From: Sycobia sp. Sy_11
Lineage: Eukaryota > Arthropoda > Insecta > Hymenoptera > Epichrysomallidae
DNA length: 64,000 bases
Direction of reading: 5' to 3'
Assembly: GCA_018907035.1 (NCBI GenBank)
Contig: JACCIC010000052.1
Span: 3,007,501 to 3,071,500, forward strand
The position numbers and the translations under genes are program-made. Under the pieces are notes generated by a model. That model saw nothing but the letters and a program-made list of their open reading frames with translations. It ran no database searches and was not told where the DNA came from. Positions 48,860 to 60,202 of the stretch are shown here, in pieces; the stretch's first letter is position 1; the number at the start of each line of letters is the position of its first letter.

Positions 48860-49354
48860 TGCGCACATTAATTTATGCTGACGTAGCTGCGACGTCGCGT
48901 TGGCGCGTTCGTGTAGCAGTTGAGCCTGTTGAGGGCGCACGCTCCCGGCGCTCGAAAATCGTCGAGCCTTTCGTATATGTCATCGGCAATCTCTCCTTAT
49001 TATCTCTGGTTATACCAACTAACGCCACACCTTCTTTAGAATACGAATCCCAAAGTTGGATATGAACATTTGTCTGAGCTGGACTGGTATTAATATTTAA
49101 GCGGACTACTTTTAATTGGTGTTCGTGATTCAAGACACCACCTAGTGGCCGCTGGTGAAACTGATTGTTAAAACTATTAACTGAATTTATTGATGAAAGT
49201 AAAATGATTTTTAATAAAAAAACATAGCCTATGTCTTCCCAAGGTAATATAGAATCTATATGTCAAATTTCAGAACAACCGGTTCAGTAGTTTTTTCGAT
49301 TATGGCGTACAAACAAAAACACGTTTTGTCTTTATCAATTAGTATGATATGATA

Positions 49355-49356
<2 letters not shown>

Positions 49357-49406
<50 letters not shown>
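49357..49406. repeat. (TA)n tract
   Basis: TA repeat of about 50 bp between the Helitron-like 5' end and the LTR-like unit. Confidence 0.95.
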
Positions 49407-49409
<3 letters not shown>

Positions 49410-50591
49410 AACATGAACACTTTGGTGTGGGCTAGTTCGTGCTCCGGCTCAACGCGCCTCGGCCCCGATCGCTCAGCACGCCATCGGGTTCTTTTCACCC
49501 CACCAAAGGCTATGTTCAATTCGTTTTAACTTGCATAAACGAATGGCTCCGGCTCAACCCGCCTCGGCCCCTAGTCGCTCAACGCGCCACTAGGTTCGTT
49601 TGTGCAAGGATATTTTGCTTTAATTTTTACGGTGTGTACTGTACTTTGGCCCACGCTCAACACGCCTAGGCCCTTGGTCGCTCAACTCGCCACCAAGTTT
49701 GTTCTAGTACACGCCAGTTCGCGAAAATTTAATTCTCACTCTCGCTCAACCCGCCAGAGTTTGAATTAAATTTTTAATAAATTTATTTATCATTTTTTTT
49801 CTTTCTTTGCTGGATTTTGGGAAACTGAAATAAATTTAAATTTTTGTTAAATATTTAATTAAGTTTATTAAACTTTATTTAATAGAAAAAAGAAAAATTA
49901 ACAAAAAATTTTATAAACAAAAAAAAACTTAATAATAATAATAAAAATATAATTTATAATAAACGGCATCTTAACTAGCAGCCGTTTCTTTAACGCCCGC
50001 TTTGTTGCCATTATCCGCTGTAACATAATAAACAAATTATATCATAAAATAAATGTATTTTATGATGTACATAATTTTAAATAAATCATCTCTAATTTAA
50101 AATTTACAAGTTTTAATTATTATTTATCTCGTTTTCGTGTCTCGCCCCGAGTGTGCAGAAACTTGTCGCCCGCTATCGCGCCGACGACAGGTCCCCCTCG
50201 AAAAGCCAGTTTCGAGGTCGCTGGCACACTGAATTTTTGCAATCAGTGCGGCTCTATTTGAGAATTAGGAGAGAGCGCTCGCTCTCCCCTTACCGCACTG
50301 TACCGCGCCATAGTTTTGGGCAGCGCCGTCGCCGCTCGCGAGAATTCGCGAATTGAAAACGCGAATCAATTCAAATTCGCGAATCAATTCGCGAATTATC
50401 GCTCGCCGCTGCTCTTCGAGCCGCCTGCGGCCAGAGAGCGCTCGCTCATCCTCGCCGCTGCCGGCGCTTTATCCCCGCGCCGCGCCGCGCCACGAAGCCT
50501 TCGGCGCTCCCCCTTCGCCGCGCCGCGCCGCTCACGACTTCGCGACTTATTTCATATATTAAGATTTCTGCGCGAGACTATTGTCTCGTCG

Positions 50592-50593
<2 letters not shown>
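49407..50593 (+). mobile_element. LTR-like unit (TG...CA) in (TA)n
   Basis: It starts TGTAACATGAACA directly after TA repeats and ends GTCTCGTCGCA directly before TA repeats. The length of 1187 bp and TG...CA ends suit a solo LTR. The left third is the structured hairpin array. The middle (49780-50130) is AT-rich with a hairpin AAACGGC/GCCGTTT (49961-49989). The right third is CpG-rich with repeats of ATTCGCGAAT (50340-50400) and hairpins CCTCGAAA/TTTCGAGG (about 50197-50218) and CGAGAC/GTCTCG near the end. No coding frame is recognised. Confidence 0.45.
49415..49773 (+). ncRNA. Array of seven hairpins with a near-constant 13-nt loop
   Basis: The loop CGCTCAACNCGCC, or a one-base variant, appears seven times. 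Five are closed by clean stems that differ in sequence: CCCGAT/ATCGGG (49464-49488), CCTAGT/ACTAGG (49570-49594), GGCC/GGCC (49648-49672), CTTGGT/ACCAAG (49673-49697) and ACTCT/AGAGT (49738-49760). The last is extended by AAATTTAATTC/GAATTAAATTT. Hairpins 1-2, 3-4 and 5-6 are enclosed by outer stems: 49415-49430 with 49498-49517, 49530-49543 with 49595-49608 (14 pairs, one wobble), and 49631-49640 with 49706-49715 (10 pairs, one wobble). That makes three similar three-way junctions plus a final long hairpin. Compensating stems around a fixed loop argue for a selected structure, in RNA or single-stranded DNA. I know no matching family. Confidence 0.6.
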
Positions 50594-50629
<36 letters not shown>

Positions 50630-50664
50630 GGAACTTTACTCAAATGTTTTCTTGGGAAAATTAA

Positions 50665-50707
<43 letters not shown>

Positions 50708-51046
50708 AGCAACCTTGTTTAGGGTGGCGGGAGGGGGGAGAAGAGGCACCGGGACAAACAAACATACATACATTCATTTTTATATATATATATATATATA
50801 GATAGATATACCAATTAATGTCACCGATATGTAATAAACCGTTTCAAATGAAATTGAAAACCGAATATTTCGAGTGCATTTATTTTTTCAAATGTAATGT
50901 CTATTTTTTTTCAATTAGTAATATTAAGTTAAAAAACTGGAACGTAATTTCTTGTGTATACATAACACAGAGGTAGAGACTGTTGAACTTTTTGCTCTTA
51001 AATTTTACTACCCATGCACAGTTTTCCTGCAATCTATTATATTAGG
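50594..51046. repeat. (TA)n tracts and spacer
   Basis: TA repeats at 50594-50626, 50669-50702 and a short one near 50783-50799. No gene. Confidence 0.8.
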
Positions 51047-51091
51047 AATATAGGTACACCGTTTAATATTATTAAACGGTGTACCTATATT
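51047..51091. repeat. 45-bp perfect palindrome
   Basis: AATATAGGTACACCGTTTA and its complement are separated by AATATTATT-type centre bases. The whole 45-mer reads the same on both strands except the middle base. Confidence 0.9.
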
Positions 51092-52235
51092 TATTATCCA
51101 ATCTAATATGCATTAGAAGTGTGAATATATATAATACTCTGTAAATTTAATGTACGACAAAATGCACATTGGTTTCCTGTATTTTTTATTGATTCAGTTT
51201 TAAAGAATATAAAAAATAATTTATTTATTCATTTCGCTTAACTTGATATATCTAAATCTAACCTTGAAAAAATCCATATAACATTTGCACGAGAATGAAA
51301 TCTAGAATAACACGGTTAAGGACACAGTTTTTTATTTTTGCTGATTAATATTAGTCTAAATTTATCTGTACATTATAGTATACACTGCCTCCGTATTTGG
51401 TGATGCCAATTCAACTCGCACACTACAAAAGAACACTACGACATGACCTGTGTATTTCGATTTTTTATGTAAAATTTTATATATCTACAGCTAAAAGATG
51501 AATCATACCTCAAGAGATATGTTGTTTAATAAATAAGTAACTAATAGAATACTACATTACAGTTATGAAATATATAACGTAACGTAATGAAAGTTACGAA
51601 TTATTCTGATTTTGGTAACGTGAATCTTCATTTGTGGAGTCTTGCGTAATCGGGCGACGAATGGAATTAATTTTAGGGAAGATCGCGCGATAGCCAGAGC
51701 AAAAGTACCCAGCAAAAGTATGGTATTCTATGTTTGTTTTATTTTTCGACACAGTAAATACTGAACCCTCGGTATAAAATATACTTACTGTACCTTGAGA
51801 ATTCTCGAAACATATAAGAATGTCCCTAGTTCGTTTTTGTACCATGTTGATAGCTTCAAAAAATTAGTGGTCTCATTATATGTTTTTTATTTGTTTATTT
51901 ATGATGTTCAATCTAGGCATGAATATGTTATTAAGAATCAGCCGAGATGGGCACCGGAAGGTCGCCGTCAGGAGTGAAAGAACGCGCAGAAACAAACGGG
52001 ACGACAAAGTTTCCAGGCGACAAAGTTTCCAGGCGACGCGACGGCTGATGCACGGCCCCGACGCTACGGCTTGAGTTTCCGCGTTCGTCTCGTCTTCTCT
52101 CTGGATCTCCACGCGTTTCGGAGGCTTGGCGGTGCGCGTATAATAACGTGTCTATGTATGGCAAAGTACACCGCACCGGCAGAACGGCCACGCTTGGCAG
52201 AGCAGCAGTACTAACGCTTACATTATACATATAGA
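51092..52235. other. No recognised gene
   Basis: AT-rich, becoming GC-richer from 51940 to 52230. Frames on both strands there overlap and are Arg-rich, without known relatives. Confidence 0.45.
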
Positions 52236-52237
52236 TT

Positions 52238-52238
52238 C

Positions 52239-52282
<44 letters not shown>

Positions 52283-52433
52283 GTGCGTGTGAGGATATGG
52301 GGGTGTAGGCAAAGGTCGCGCTCGTTATTTGCCTTGCTGCCCATCTGGCCGCCTTCCATCCTTCCATCCAACCTTCCATCCAACCTTCCACCCTTCATTT
52401 CTTCCTTTCTGTTTTCCAAGACATGTCACCCTG

Positions 52434-52496
<63 letters not shown>
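52238..52496. repeat. (TC)n tracts and (CTTCCATC)n minisatellite
   Basis: TC repeats at 52238-52276 and 52437-52494. Between them lie four or so CTTCCATCC-type units (52355-52395). Confidence 0.9.
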
Positions 52497-52675
52497 ATGG
52501 GTACATATAATTCCCATATAAATCGAGATTATTTTTAGATCACCGAAACGCATCGTCGCAGAAGCGCCCGCCGCTATTTCATTAAATATCTCCTTTTATA
52601 TAACTGTAACATACTGTAACGGTACTGTAACATATTATAACACTCCTTTCCTTTTTCCTCCAAATTTCATTAAAT

Positions 52676-52790
52676 ATCTACTTTCACGGAGTGCTTCGTG
52701 TTCAGACGACAGAATACGATGTGCAGGTGTCTGTCGACGACTTCTACGGGGAATTTCGTGTTCGGACGATAGAATACAATTAAGAATTAT
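52676..52790. repeat. Isolated pair of 60-bp array units
   Basis: CGACTTCTACGGGGAATTTC and GTGTTCGGACGATAGAATAC match the 60-bp unit in orientation A. No Helitron-like flank is seen here. Confidence 0.7.
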
Positions 52791-53206
52791 ATTTTCATAG
52801 TACTGTATTCCCACATTATGAATAAGTGAGTGCGTGGGCACACTTTTAATAAACAGCGTTTTTATTGAATAATAATAAGTAATCATTTCGAAATTTACAC
52901 TCATTGGTACTCATACACATTTACATATACTTGACCATGTAAAAATTGATTTCAATACTTTCTTTTGTTGAAATTAGAAATACTTACAAATAATAAAACT
53001 ATAAGTTATTTTTGAAGCATCATACGTTTATGTGTAATTGACTGAGAAGTCTAATTAAGAAAATATTTCAGTTATATAAATAAATACAATACGTTGATTA
53101 TGTTGATAAATGTATTACATTGAAGAAAAGTTTCAAATGATAAGGAATTCGAATACACCATACTTGCCTTATTTTATACTATCGTAGAAAGTAATTTTAA
53201 AGATTA

Positions 53207-53245
53207 TAGACTATAAGACCAATAAAAATATTTATTGATTTAATA
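53207..53245 (+). mobile_element. PLE terminal fragment
   Basis: The ACCAATAAAAATATTTATTG block matches the PLE tail end (GGACTGTAAGATCAATAGAA region) at 7660-7697 and 61400-61425. Confidence 0.4.
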
Positions 53246-53423
53246 AGCATAGATAAAATAAATAAACTTTTTAACAACTTGTATGATTATTTAAATTTAT
53301 AATATGTCAATAATTATCCAGTCTCGGCATCAGTAATAATGCTAATCTAACATTATAAAGAGAAAAGTTCAACGTATTCTACTCATGTATTTACTGTTGT
53401 TGGTACATAAGTTCATATATAAT

Positions 53424-53767
53424 TAGATTCTGGATAAGCGACAATTTTTTAAGAACACTTTTCTATAAATCTAGAAAAAAGGATTTTTAATTTATCCGCT
53501 TAAGGTGTAAAAATTGGTAACAATTTTGTTTGAAATTGCAACATCTTACATAGGTGTTTATAACAGATTGGAAAAATCGAAAGTGAAAGGACTTTATTAT
53601 TATATAGTGTGTATGCATACAGCACAGTGTAATTTTTACCCATTTTTACACCTTAAGCGAATAAATTAAAAGCACCGAAATATAATTGAAAAACGACTGC
53701 GAAATTAATATTTCTTCTAGATTCGTAGAAAAGTGTCCTTAAATTACTGTCGCTTATCCGCACTCTA
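53424..53767. mobile_element. Inverted-repeat MITE of about 345 bp
   Basis: The ends share GGATAAGCGACA and ACACTTTTCTA blocks in inverted orientation. An inner inverted pair, CGCTTAAGGTGTAAAAAT, lies at about 53498-53515 and 53641-53662. No coding capacity. The superfamily is unknown. Confidence 0.7.
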
Positions 53768-53911
53768 ATTATTTTAATTTAATCGCTAAAAATATTTATT
53801 CAATTCAATAGAACTGTTTTTTCTGTATACACGTTATACATACATAGATCGTAGATGATAGAATAATAATAAAGTTGAAAAGCATAATATGAAAATTCGT
53901 TGATGCTCATA

Positions 53912-54950
53912 TGTTAGATTATTTTAGCCTTCTATAAATAATAAAGCAAAAAATACTTGAAACTAAAAATTGGACAGTATCGTAAAACATGTAAACATAT
54001 GTGTCCACTGGATCTTATTACGATCTGCGTCTTTGCTGCCTTGCGTAGCAAATGATTTATGAGTTTATTGTTTAGATGCCTGATTTTTTTTATTATTGGT
54101 TTTCAGCTTCTAACAAAGGCTTGGAGAGTTTTTAATTTCGAGTACTGCAGTGAGTCTTGCGTTGTTCTTTCGTTTGAATAGACGTCTTTTTTTTCATCGT
54201 TTGAAATAAAATTCATGTTAAAAAATTATTTCGTGTATCTTTATTTTAACATTCCACCTACTATATTTAATAAAAATTTAATATCATATATAAAAATTAT
54301 ACTATATTTAATATATCGAATATCCTAAATAACATCTTAATTTTTAATTTTAACATATAGTTTACGTCTAAATCATTCACGTCAAATGCATTTATAATAT
54401 GAAACAATGCATAAAAGTCTACAATAAAAGCATTTATTTAAAAAATCTTTATTAAAAAATAGAGAACTTGATAGTTAATTATACTATAAAGTAAATTAAT
54501 TCATATTTAATAATGATCTTAGGCTCAATTAAAAATTCATTAGATAATTGATTTATATATTCACGAAATGATTATATTGAATTTATATTAAATATAGTAG
54601 GTGGAATGTTAAAATAAAGATACACGAAATAATCTTTTAACATGAACTTTATTTCAAACGAGAAAAGAAAAGACGTCTATTCAAACGAAAGGATGCCGCG
54701 AGACTAACTACAGTACTCCATAAAGAAAACTTTGCAAGCCCTTGTGAGAAGCTTAAAACCTATAGAAAAATATGAGGCTATCATCTATATAATAAACTCA
54801 TAATTCATTTGCCACGTATGGAAGCAAAGACGCAGATCGAAATAAGATCCAGTGGACACATATGTTTACACACCTTTTACGATACCGTCCAATATTTAGA
54901 TTCAAGTATTTTTTGCTTTATTATTTATAGAAGGCTAAAATAATCTAACA
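53912..54950. mobile_element. Foldback MITE with arms of about 365 bp
   Basis: The ends are TGTTAGATTATTTTAGCC and its complement. The arms 53912-54275 and 54583-54950 are reverse complements with scattered mismatches. The spacer of about 300 bp is AT-rich. No clear target duplication and no coding frame. Confidence 0.8.
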
Positions 54951-57900
54951 GATTATTTATCAATTTGTGCAACTAGTAAACGTGTCTGATTTCGTCTCTT
55001 CTATAATTCAATAATTGCATGCACTCGTTCACAAAATATTGATTTTAATATTAAAATTAATAATATTTAGAATTTGAAAATTTGTGTCGATTTTATATTT
55101 GATGGAAAAAATTGCTGGAAAACCTATAGAAAAAGGTTAGTTAAATCTATTGATAAATGTCCCATACACAGTTGACTTTTTAAAATTAAAATTGGTTTCA
55201 AAGATGCAATTTTAAACCAGATATGTATTATCAGAGAATAAATACACCACAGTATCAGGATTCCACGCTGAAAAAAGTGTCTATGAAATAAAAAAGCTGA
55301 AAATTGAGAATGTTCCAAATTAAATTCTCTTTTCTGGCGTTCTTCCAAGTAATTCAATAATATACAGACTGATTTTTATAACATAAATCTCGGAAATATA
55401 AATATAAGGATTTTTCTTCGATGAAAGAAAGCTATGATTTTGCGTAAATGGCTACCTTACAAAAAAATACATTAATAGAATTATTCAATTCTTCTCCATG
55501 ATTGATCCAATCTAATTAAACTGATTCAATAAATTAAATGTAATTTAATTTAAAAAAAAAAAATATAGTTTCGATAGTAATTGTTAACATTTACTATAAA
55601 GACGATTTATGGACTGGATTAATCTATTATATTAGCAAACTATATGTTACGATTTAAATAGTAATATAAAATATACCACGTTGCATTATTTAATATAAGT
55701 TAGAAAAAGAATAAATTATCGGGTTGAAAATATATACGCCTCGGTAGACGCGGTATCTATATAAAATATAAACGGCTGAAAATGAAATGGTGCTATATTA
55801 TTATATAAATTTCATGCGTTATTCCTGCGATTACTTAGTGAACTGCTATAATTTGCTTTTCGACACATGCATTGCGTGCCCTCGCATACTTTTTAATAAT
55901 CGTCATATCCACCATCACAGAGAGCAGGGAGGGGCGGAGGATGTTATATTAAAACGCCGGCTAATATTACGACTTTATCTTATTTCTGTTTCTTTGTGCG
56001 CTCGCAATGAATTTTGTCCAAGTGGATTTTGAAGCTGTGCTACTCGAGATTGAAATAGAGATATTTAAAAAGTTTTAGACTGGGCATCTATTTTAAATTT
56101 ACGAGGGATACGTGGGCACACTATCTCAAAGGAATTTTTATTTCTGAAGAGCAGATCAAATGCTCGCAGCCGGCCAAAGCATTTTTATACTATGAACATT
56201 TTTGTCCAAATAACGCCTCCCGTTTATTGTTCATTATTATTTAACACCATTTTACTCGATTAAATGTTTGAAAATTTATGAAATACATCGCCCATTTATG
56301 GATAATAAATAATAATAATAAAAGGAGCATTATTTGCTCATCGTATAGCCTAAATTATTTTAAATTAAAATAATTTTTATCAACAATTTTTGAATTTATT
56401 TTCGAATTAATTTATCATTAACATGGAATTTAAAAAATCATTTTATAAGTTGTTCAACTATTGATAACTCGTGTTTTTTGCGAAATTTCGTTTTGAATAA
56501 ATAATTAACTATTTTAATATACATATATTTTTAAAATTATACGTCACAAGCACTTTTAGATTTTAAACTTTTGAATCACAGCACCCTCCAAAGTTGTTTG
56601 TTTACATTTTTTCTCGTTTAATAAATAACCTGAAAACATCAAATTTAATAATAAACTTCGAACTAAAATAACTTTAAAAAATAGTATGCCGTTGCGTTTA
56701 TGGATGTTTTATGATATCATATGCAAAGAAATACATGTTCTATATCTTATTTAAATTCGAATTATTAATATTTTAATAAAAAGTTGTTTATTAGTAAAAC
56801 ATGTTCGATTTAACATGCAACTATTAAACTAAAAATCATCTAAGAAAATGAAAGTAGAAGTACGAGGTGTCAAAAATCTCACGGTCCTTGATGCGTTGAA
56901 TTTGCGACGAATTTAAGTTGAACTGATTACTTGTCTTTCTAAAAATATACCGAGACTTGGAAGTTAGCCAGTTTTACACTATGAGTTTTACCTTTTTTTC
57001 ATTTCGTTAGAAAATATTCCTCATAGCTAAACTTAGTTCCACAAAAATTCAATAGAGTCTTTTACAATATATGCATTAACGCATATATACTTTCTCATCA
57101 GGAATTTTATATTCTGATAGTATTTAAGATTTGTAACCTGCAATAAAAATGTGTAAAATAGATGATTCGTTATAATAATAATATATTATGTGTTAGATAA
57201 AATTTTTTTCTGATATTCTATAATTTTATAGAATTTATTTTCAAAGATGTGTCAATAGTTTAAGTATATATCTCTTAATGTGTCCGCTTCAATTGATCTG
57301 TTCGCACTAGTTATTTCAAAATTCAACATATGTAAATGAGATAAAGATTAGGTCTAAGCACAGATCATCTTACATTTATGATGTATTTATTAATGATCAA
57401 TTACATTCATAATGTAAAATTAGTGATCTATATTGCTTACAATTTCGGTAAAGATATGTCAGCTATTTGGTAAAAACAAAGTCTACTCATACAAGCGTAT
57501 TCCAACAGCAGGTATTTAAAGTCGAATTTTTAAAAAGATTTTATAGTTTAAGTTTTAGACAAGCTTCTTTTAACGACAATTCAGCAAGTGTAATTAATTT
57601 ATGATCATTATTAAAATAAATCACTACTGAGAAAATTAGAAATAGCGCCAGATGAAACAATGTTATATTCATCTAAGTTTAATTAATAATAAGAAAACTA
57701 GTTTATTTATAATTGATGACAAACCTTGACATTCGTAAATTCTCCCATTGAATTAAATTGTTCTACAATCTTCTGAATAATATATATATAAAACTCGCAT
57801 ATCATATCACATTAAATATTCATGATATTAATATCATCTTATTTTGTAAATATGTATGAATTTTAATTGCCTTCTTAAAATGTGTAATATTTTTGTTTTG

Positions 57901-58988
57901 TTTTTTTAATTTTATTTTAGTTGCATAAGATTCAAAACAATATTCAAATTTACTTTACTCACATATAGTATTCAAAATACTAGAACTTTTGTTAGCTACT
58001 TTTCTTTCGTAGATCTGAATGCATATAAACTCTGCGTGCGAAAAAAGTAGGTTATCTTTCGAGTCGATCGATAAATTAAGTAATCCTGAATTTTTGTTAG
58101 CCAGACCGTGTGTCGTTAATTGAGACAATATGTGATCGAGACAAATTAGCATATATAAAGCAAAAGGAAACATATAGTTTCTCATTATTATTTCATTAAT
58201 TGAAGTTTGGTCACTTGTACAGGTGTTTGCAGTAATTTCATATCAATGCCTGTAAATTTGTCCCAATTTAAATTGTCAAAACAAAAAAATTTTATCTGTA
58301 AGCTTTTGTAAATTTCGAAGGCCTCTCAGAATATTTCGAAACCTCGAGTCTTTCAGAGAATCTATCGATAAGCTTTATCTGAAATCTCGAAAAGGCTGCT
58401 GTAAATTTGGCAAAAGATATAAAGAAACATTTTATCAAACTTTTATTTGAAATATTGTCAAAAGCATGAAACAAATAAAATAAATTGAAGTCATAATCCC
58501 ATCCAGGAAATTTTAATAATTCGTAATCTTCCAGAGAATTTTCCAGTAAGTTCTAGTTTAAGTTTTCGAAAAAAACAGCTGTTAACTTGTTTAAGAAGTA
58601 GACAAATAAAGAACTTTTCATGAAATATTCTCGGAATCAATGAAATATCAATGAAATATCTAGGATATTCCTATCAAAAACATTAATCAATGGCAATTCA
58701 GATAGAGGTATGACTACGTAATAGTACACCAATATAGCTTTTAAAGCCAATCTTTATTTATTTTGGTGCAGTTAGCTTTAACACTATGCGAATATTAAAA
58801 TGTTACAAATTGACACTAAAAGGTCATAACGTTCATTTCGTCTCAAGAAGAAAAGAAAATTAACTTTTAATTATTTGGATGCTTTTTGTTATCACAATTA
58901 CTAACTGCACAGTTGTTTCTGAATAACATTTTACAATTTATTATAAATTCTACAATTTCAACAGAAATTATTTTATAGTTATTTTATA
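54951..58988. other. AT-rich region without recognised features
   Basis: The longest frames are 76-81 codons and match nothing known to me. A moderately GC-richer patch at 55850-56040 has no gene that I can support. This is the quietest part of the window. Confidence 0.5.
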
Positions 58989-60200
58989 TTAGGTAAAAAA
59001 TCGTATGGTATATGTTGACATCTGGAAGCAGTATAACTTTTGAATAACTCTGACTTTTTGCTAGCGTCAATTAGTTTTCATCCTATTAAGATGTCAAGTT
59101 TTGAGCCAAGTAAGCGTCATTTGCGGGAATTGTTAATTTACTTCTTTCATTTAAAACAATCTGCAGCTGAAGCACATCGGCTATTCATCGAAGCATATGA
59201 TGATGTTAATTTGAGTGAGAGAAGTTGTCAGAAGTACTTCCAAAAATTTAAAAGTAAAAAATTTTGACGTGGAGGACAAAACACGTAGAGGAAGGCCCAA
59301 AGTGTTTGGTCACACAGAATTTGAAGCTTTACTGGTGAAGGTCCATGACAAATGCAAGAAGAACTTGCACAAGAGTTAGGAGTGACTCAGCAAGGTACTT
59401 CACAACGTCTCAAAATCCTGGGTATGGTCCAAAAGCAAGGAATTTGGGTTCCTTACGAACTGAAGCTAAGAGACGTCGAGCATCGCTTATTCGCTTGGGA
59501 ACAATTACTCAAAAGGTAAAATTGTAAAGGATTTCTACATTGAATCGTGACAGGAGACGAAAAGTGGATTCACTACGACACCCAAAGCGTAGGAAGTCAT
59601 GGGGTAAGCCCGGGCATGCCTCTACTTCGATGGCCAAGCCAAACATTCATGGCAGGAAGCTAATGCTGTGTATTTGTTGGGATCAGCTTGGAGTAATCTA
59701 TTACGAACTACTCCAACACAATCAAACCATCACTGGGGAACGTTATCAACAACAGTTGATGCAATTGAGGCGAACATTGAAGATTAAACGCCCACAATAT
59801 GCACAAAAGGCACGATAAAGTCATTTTTCAGCATGACAACGCTCAGCCACATGTTGCAAAATTCGTAAAGGAAACGTTAGAAGCACTTGGGCCGCCCTAC
59901 CCCACCCGCCGTATTTACCAGACATTGCTCCTTCAAATTAACACCTATTCCGTTCGATGACTCATGGTCTGGCTGAGCAGCACTTCACTTCTTACGATGA
60001 ATCGAAGAAATGGGTCGATTGGTGGATCGCCTCACAAGACGAGCAATTATTTAGACGGGATATCCACTTGCTGCCCGAAAGATGGTCAAAAGTAGTAGAA
60101 AGTGATGGGAAATATTTTGAATGACATTATTTGTACCTTTTATTACAATAAATTCTTATTTCTTTATAAAAAAGCGGTGGAAACTTATTTGTACACCCAA
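58989..60200 (+). pseudogene. Decayed mariner, related mauritiana-type lineage
   Basis: TA flanks are at 58987-58988 (tentative) and 60201-60202. The 3' end, complemented, is TTGGGTGTACAAATAAGT. Translation from ATG 59090 gives MSSFEPSKRHLRELLIYFFH, FKSKKF then DVEDKTRRGRPKVFG, QEELAQELGVTQQGTSQRLK, WVPYELKLRDVEHRL, VTGDEKWIHYD, HASTSMAKPNIHGRKLMLCI, LPHPPYLPDIAPSN and LPERWSKVVESDGKYFE before a stop near 60123. At least four frameshifts or stops occur, and the third catalytic Asp codon is changed (PSN then stop instead of PSDYH). It is a sister lineage of copies A-C and clearly older. Confidence 0.9.
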
Positions 60201-60202
60201 TA

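Larger units (their letters stand above)
43328..49008. mobile_element. 5.7-kb foldback element with hAT-like ends
   Basis: The ends are CAGAGATAATAAGGAGAG on the left and its complement on the right (48991-49008). 7-bp flanks GTTATAT and GTTATAC suggest a slightly decayed 7-8-bp duplication, and CAGAG ends with 8-bp duplications suit hAT, so this is plausible. The outer arms (43328-43790 and 48560-49008) are reverse complements. Another arm pair is 44480-44720 and 48265-48510. Inside are four copies of one unit in alternating orientation: 43590-44060 (+), 44730-45608 (-), 45661-46530 (+) and 48560-48800 (-, partial). No transposase of its own is seen. Confidence 0.7.
41163..49345 (-). mobile_element. 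Helitron-like element 4, carrying nested insertions
   Basis: The minus-strand 3' end at 41163 is CTAG followed by T, preceded by the hairpin CTCGG-GTGAAG-CCGAG (41177-41192), with the subterminal region shared with 16.9-17.1 kb. Then come the 60-bp array (41380-42203), a mariner (42206-43080), the element's middle region with a (GA)n tract (43083-43327), a foldback element (43328-49008) and the element's 5' half to about 49345 (AATTGATAAAGACAAAACGT, complement side). There is no Rep/helicase. Sequence between array and middle region, present in other copies, is missing at the mariner. Confidence 0.6.

Noticed and set aside
43328..49008. Mariner-derived foldback
   Set aside because: The mariner inside has its own TA flanks and intact ends. 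The foldback ends are CAGAG with longer flank repeats.
56866..56960. A possible further mariner end (GAGGTGTCAAAAATCTCACG)
   Set aside because: No inverted partner and no transposase-like translation nearby.
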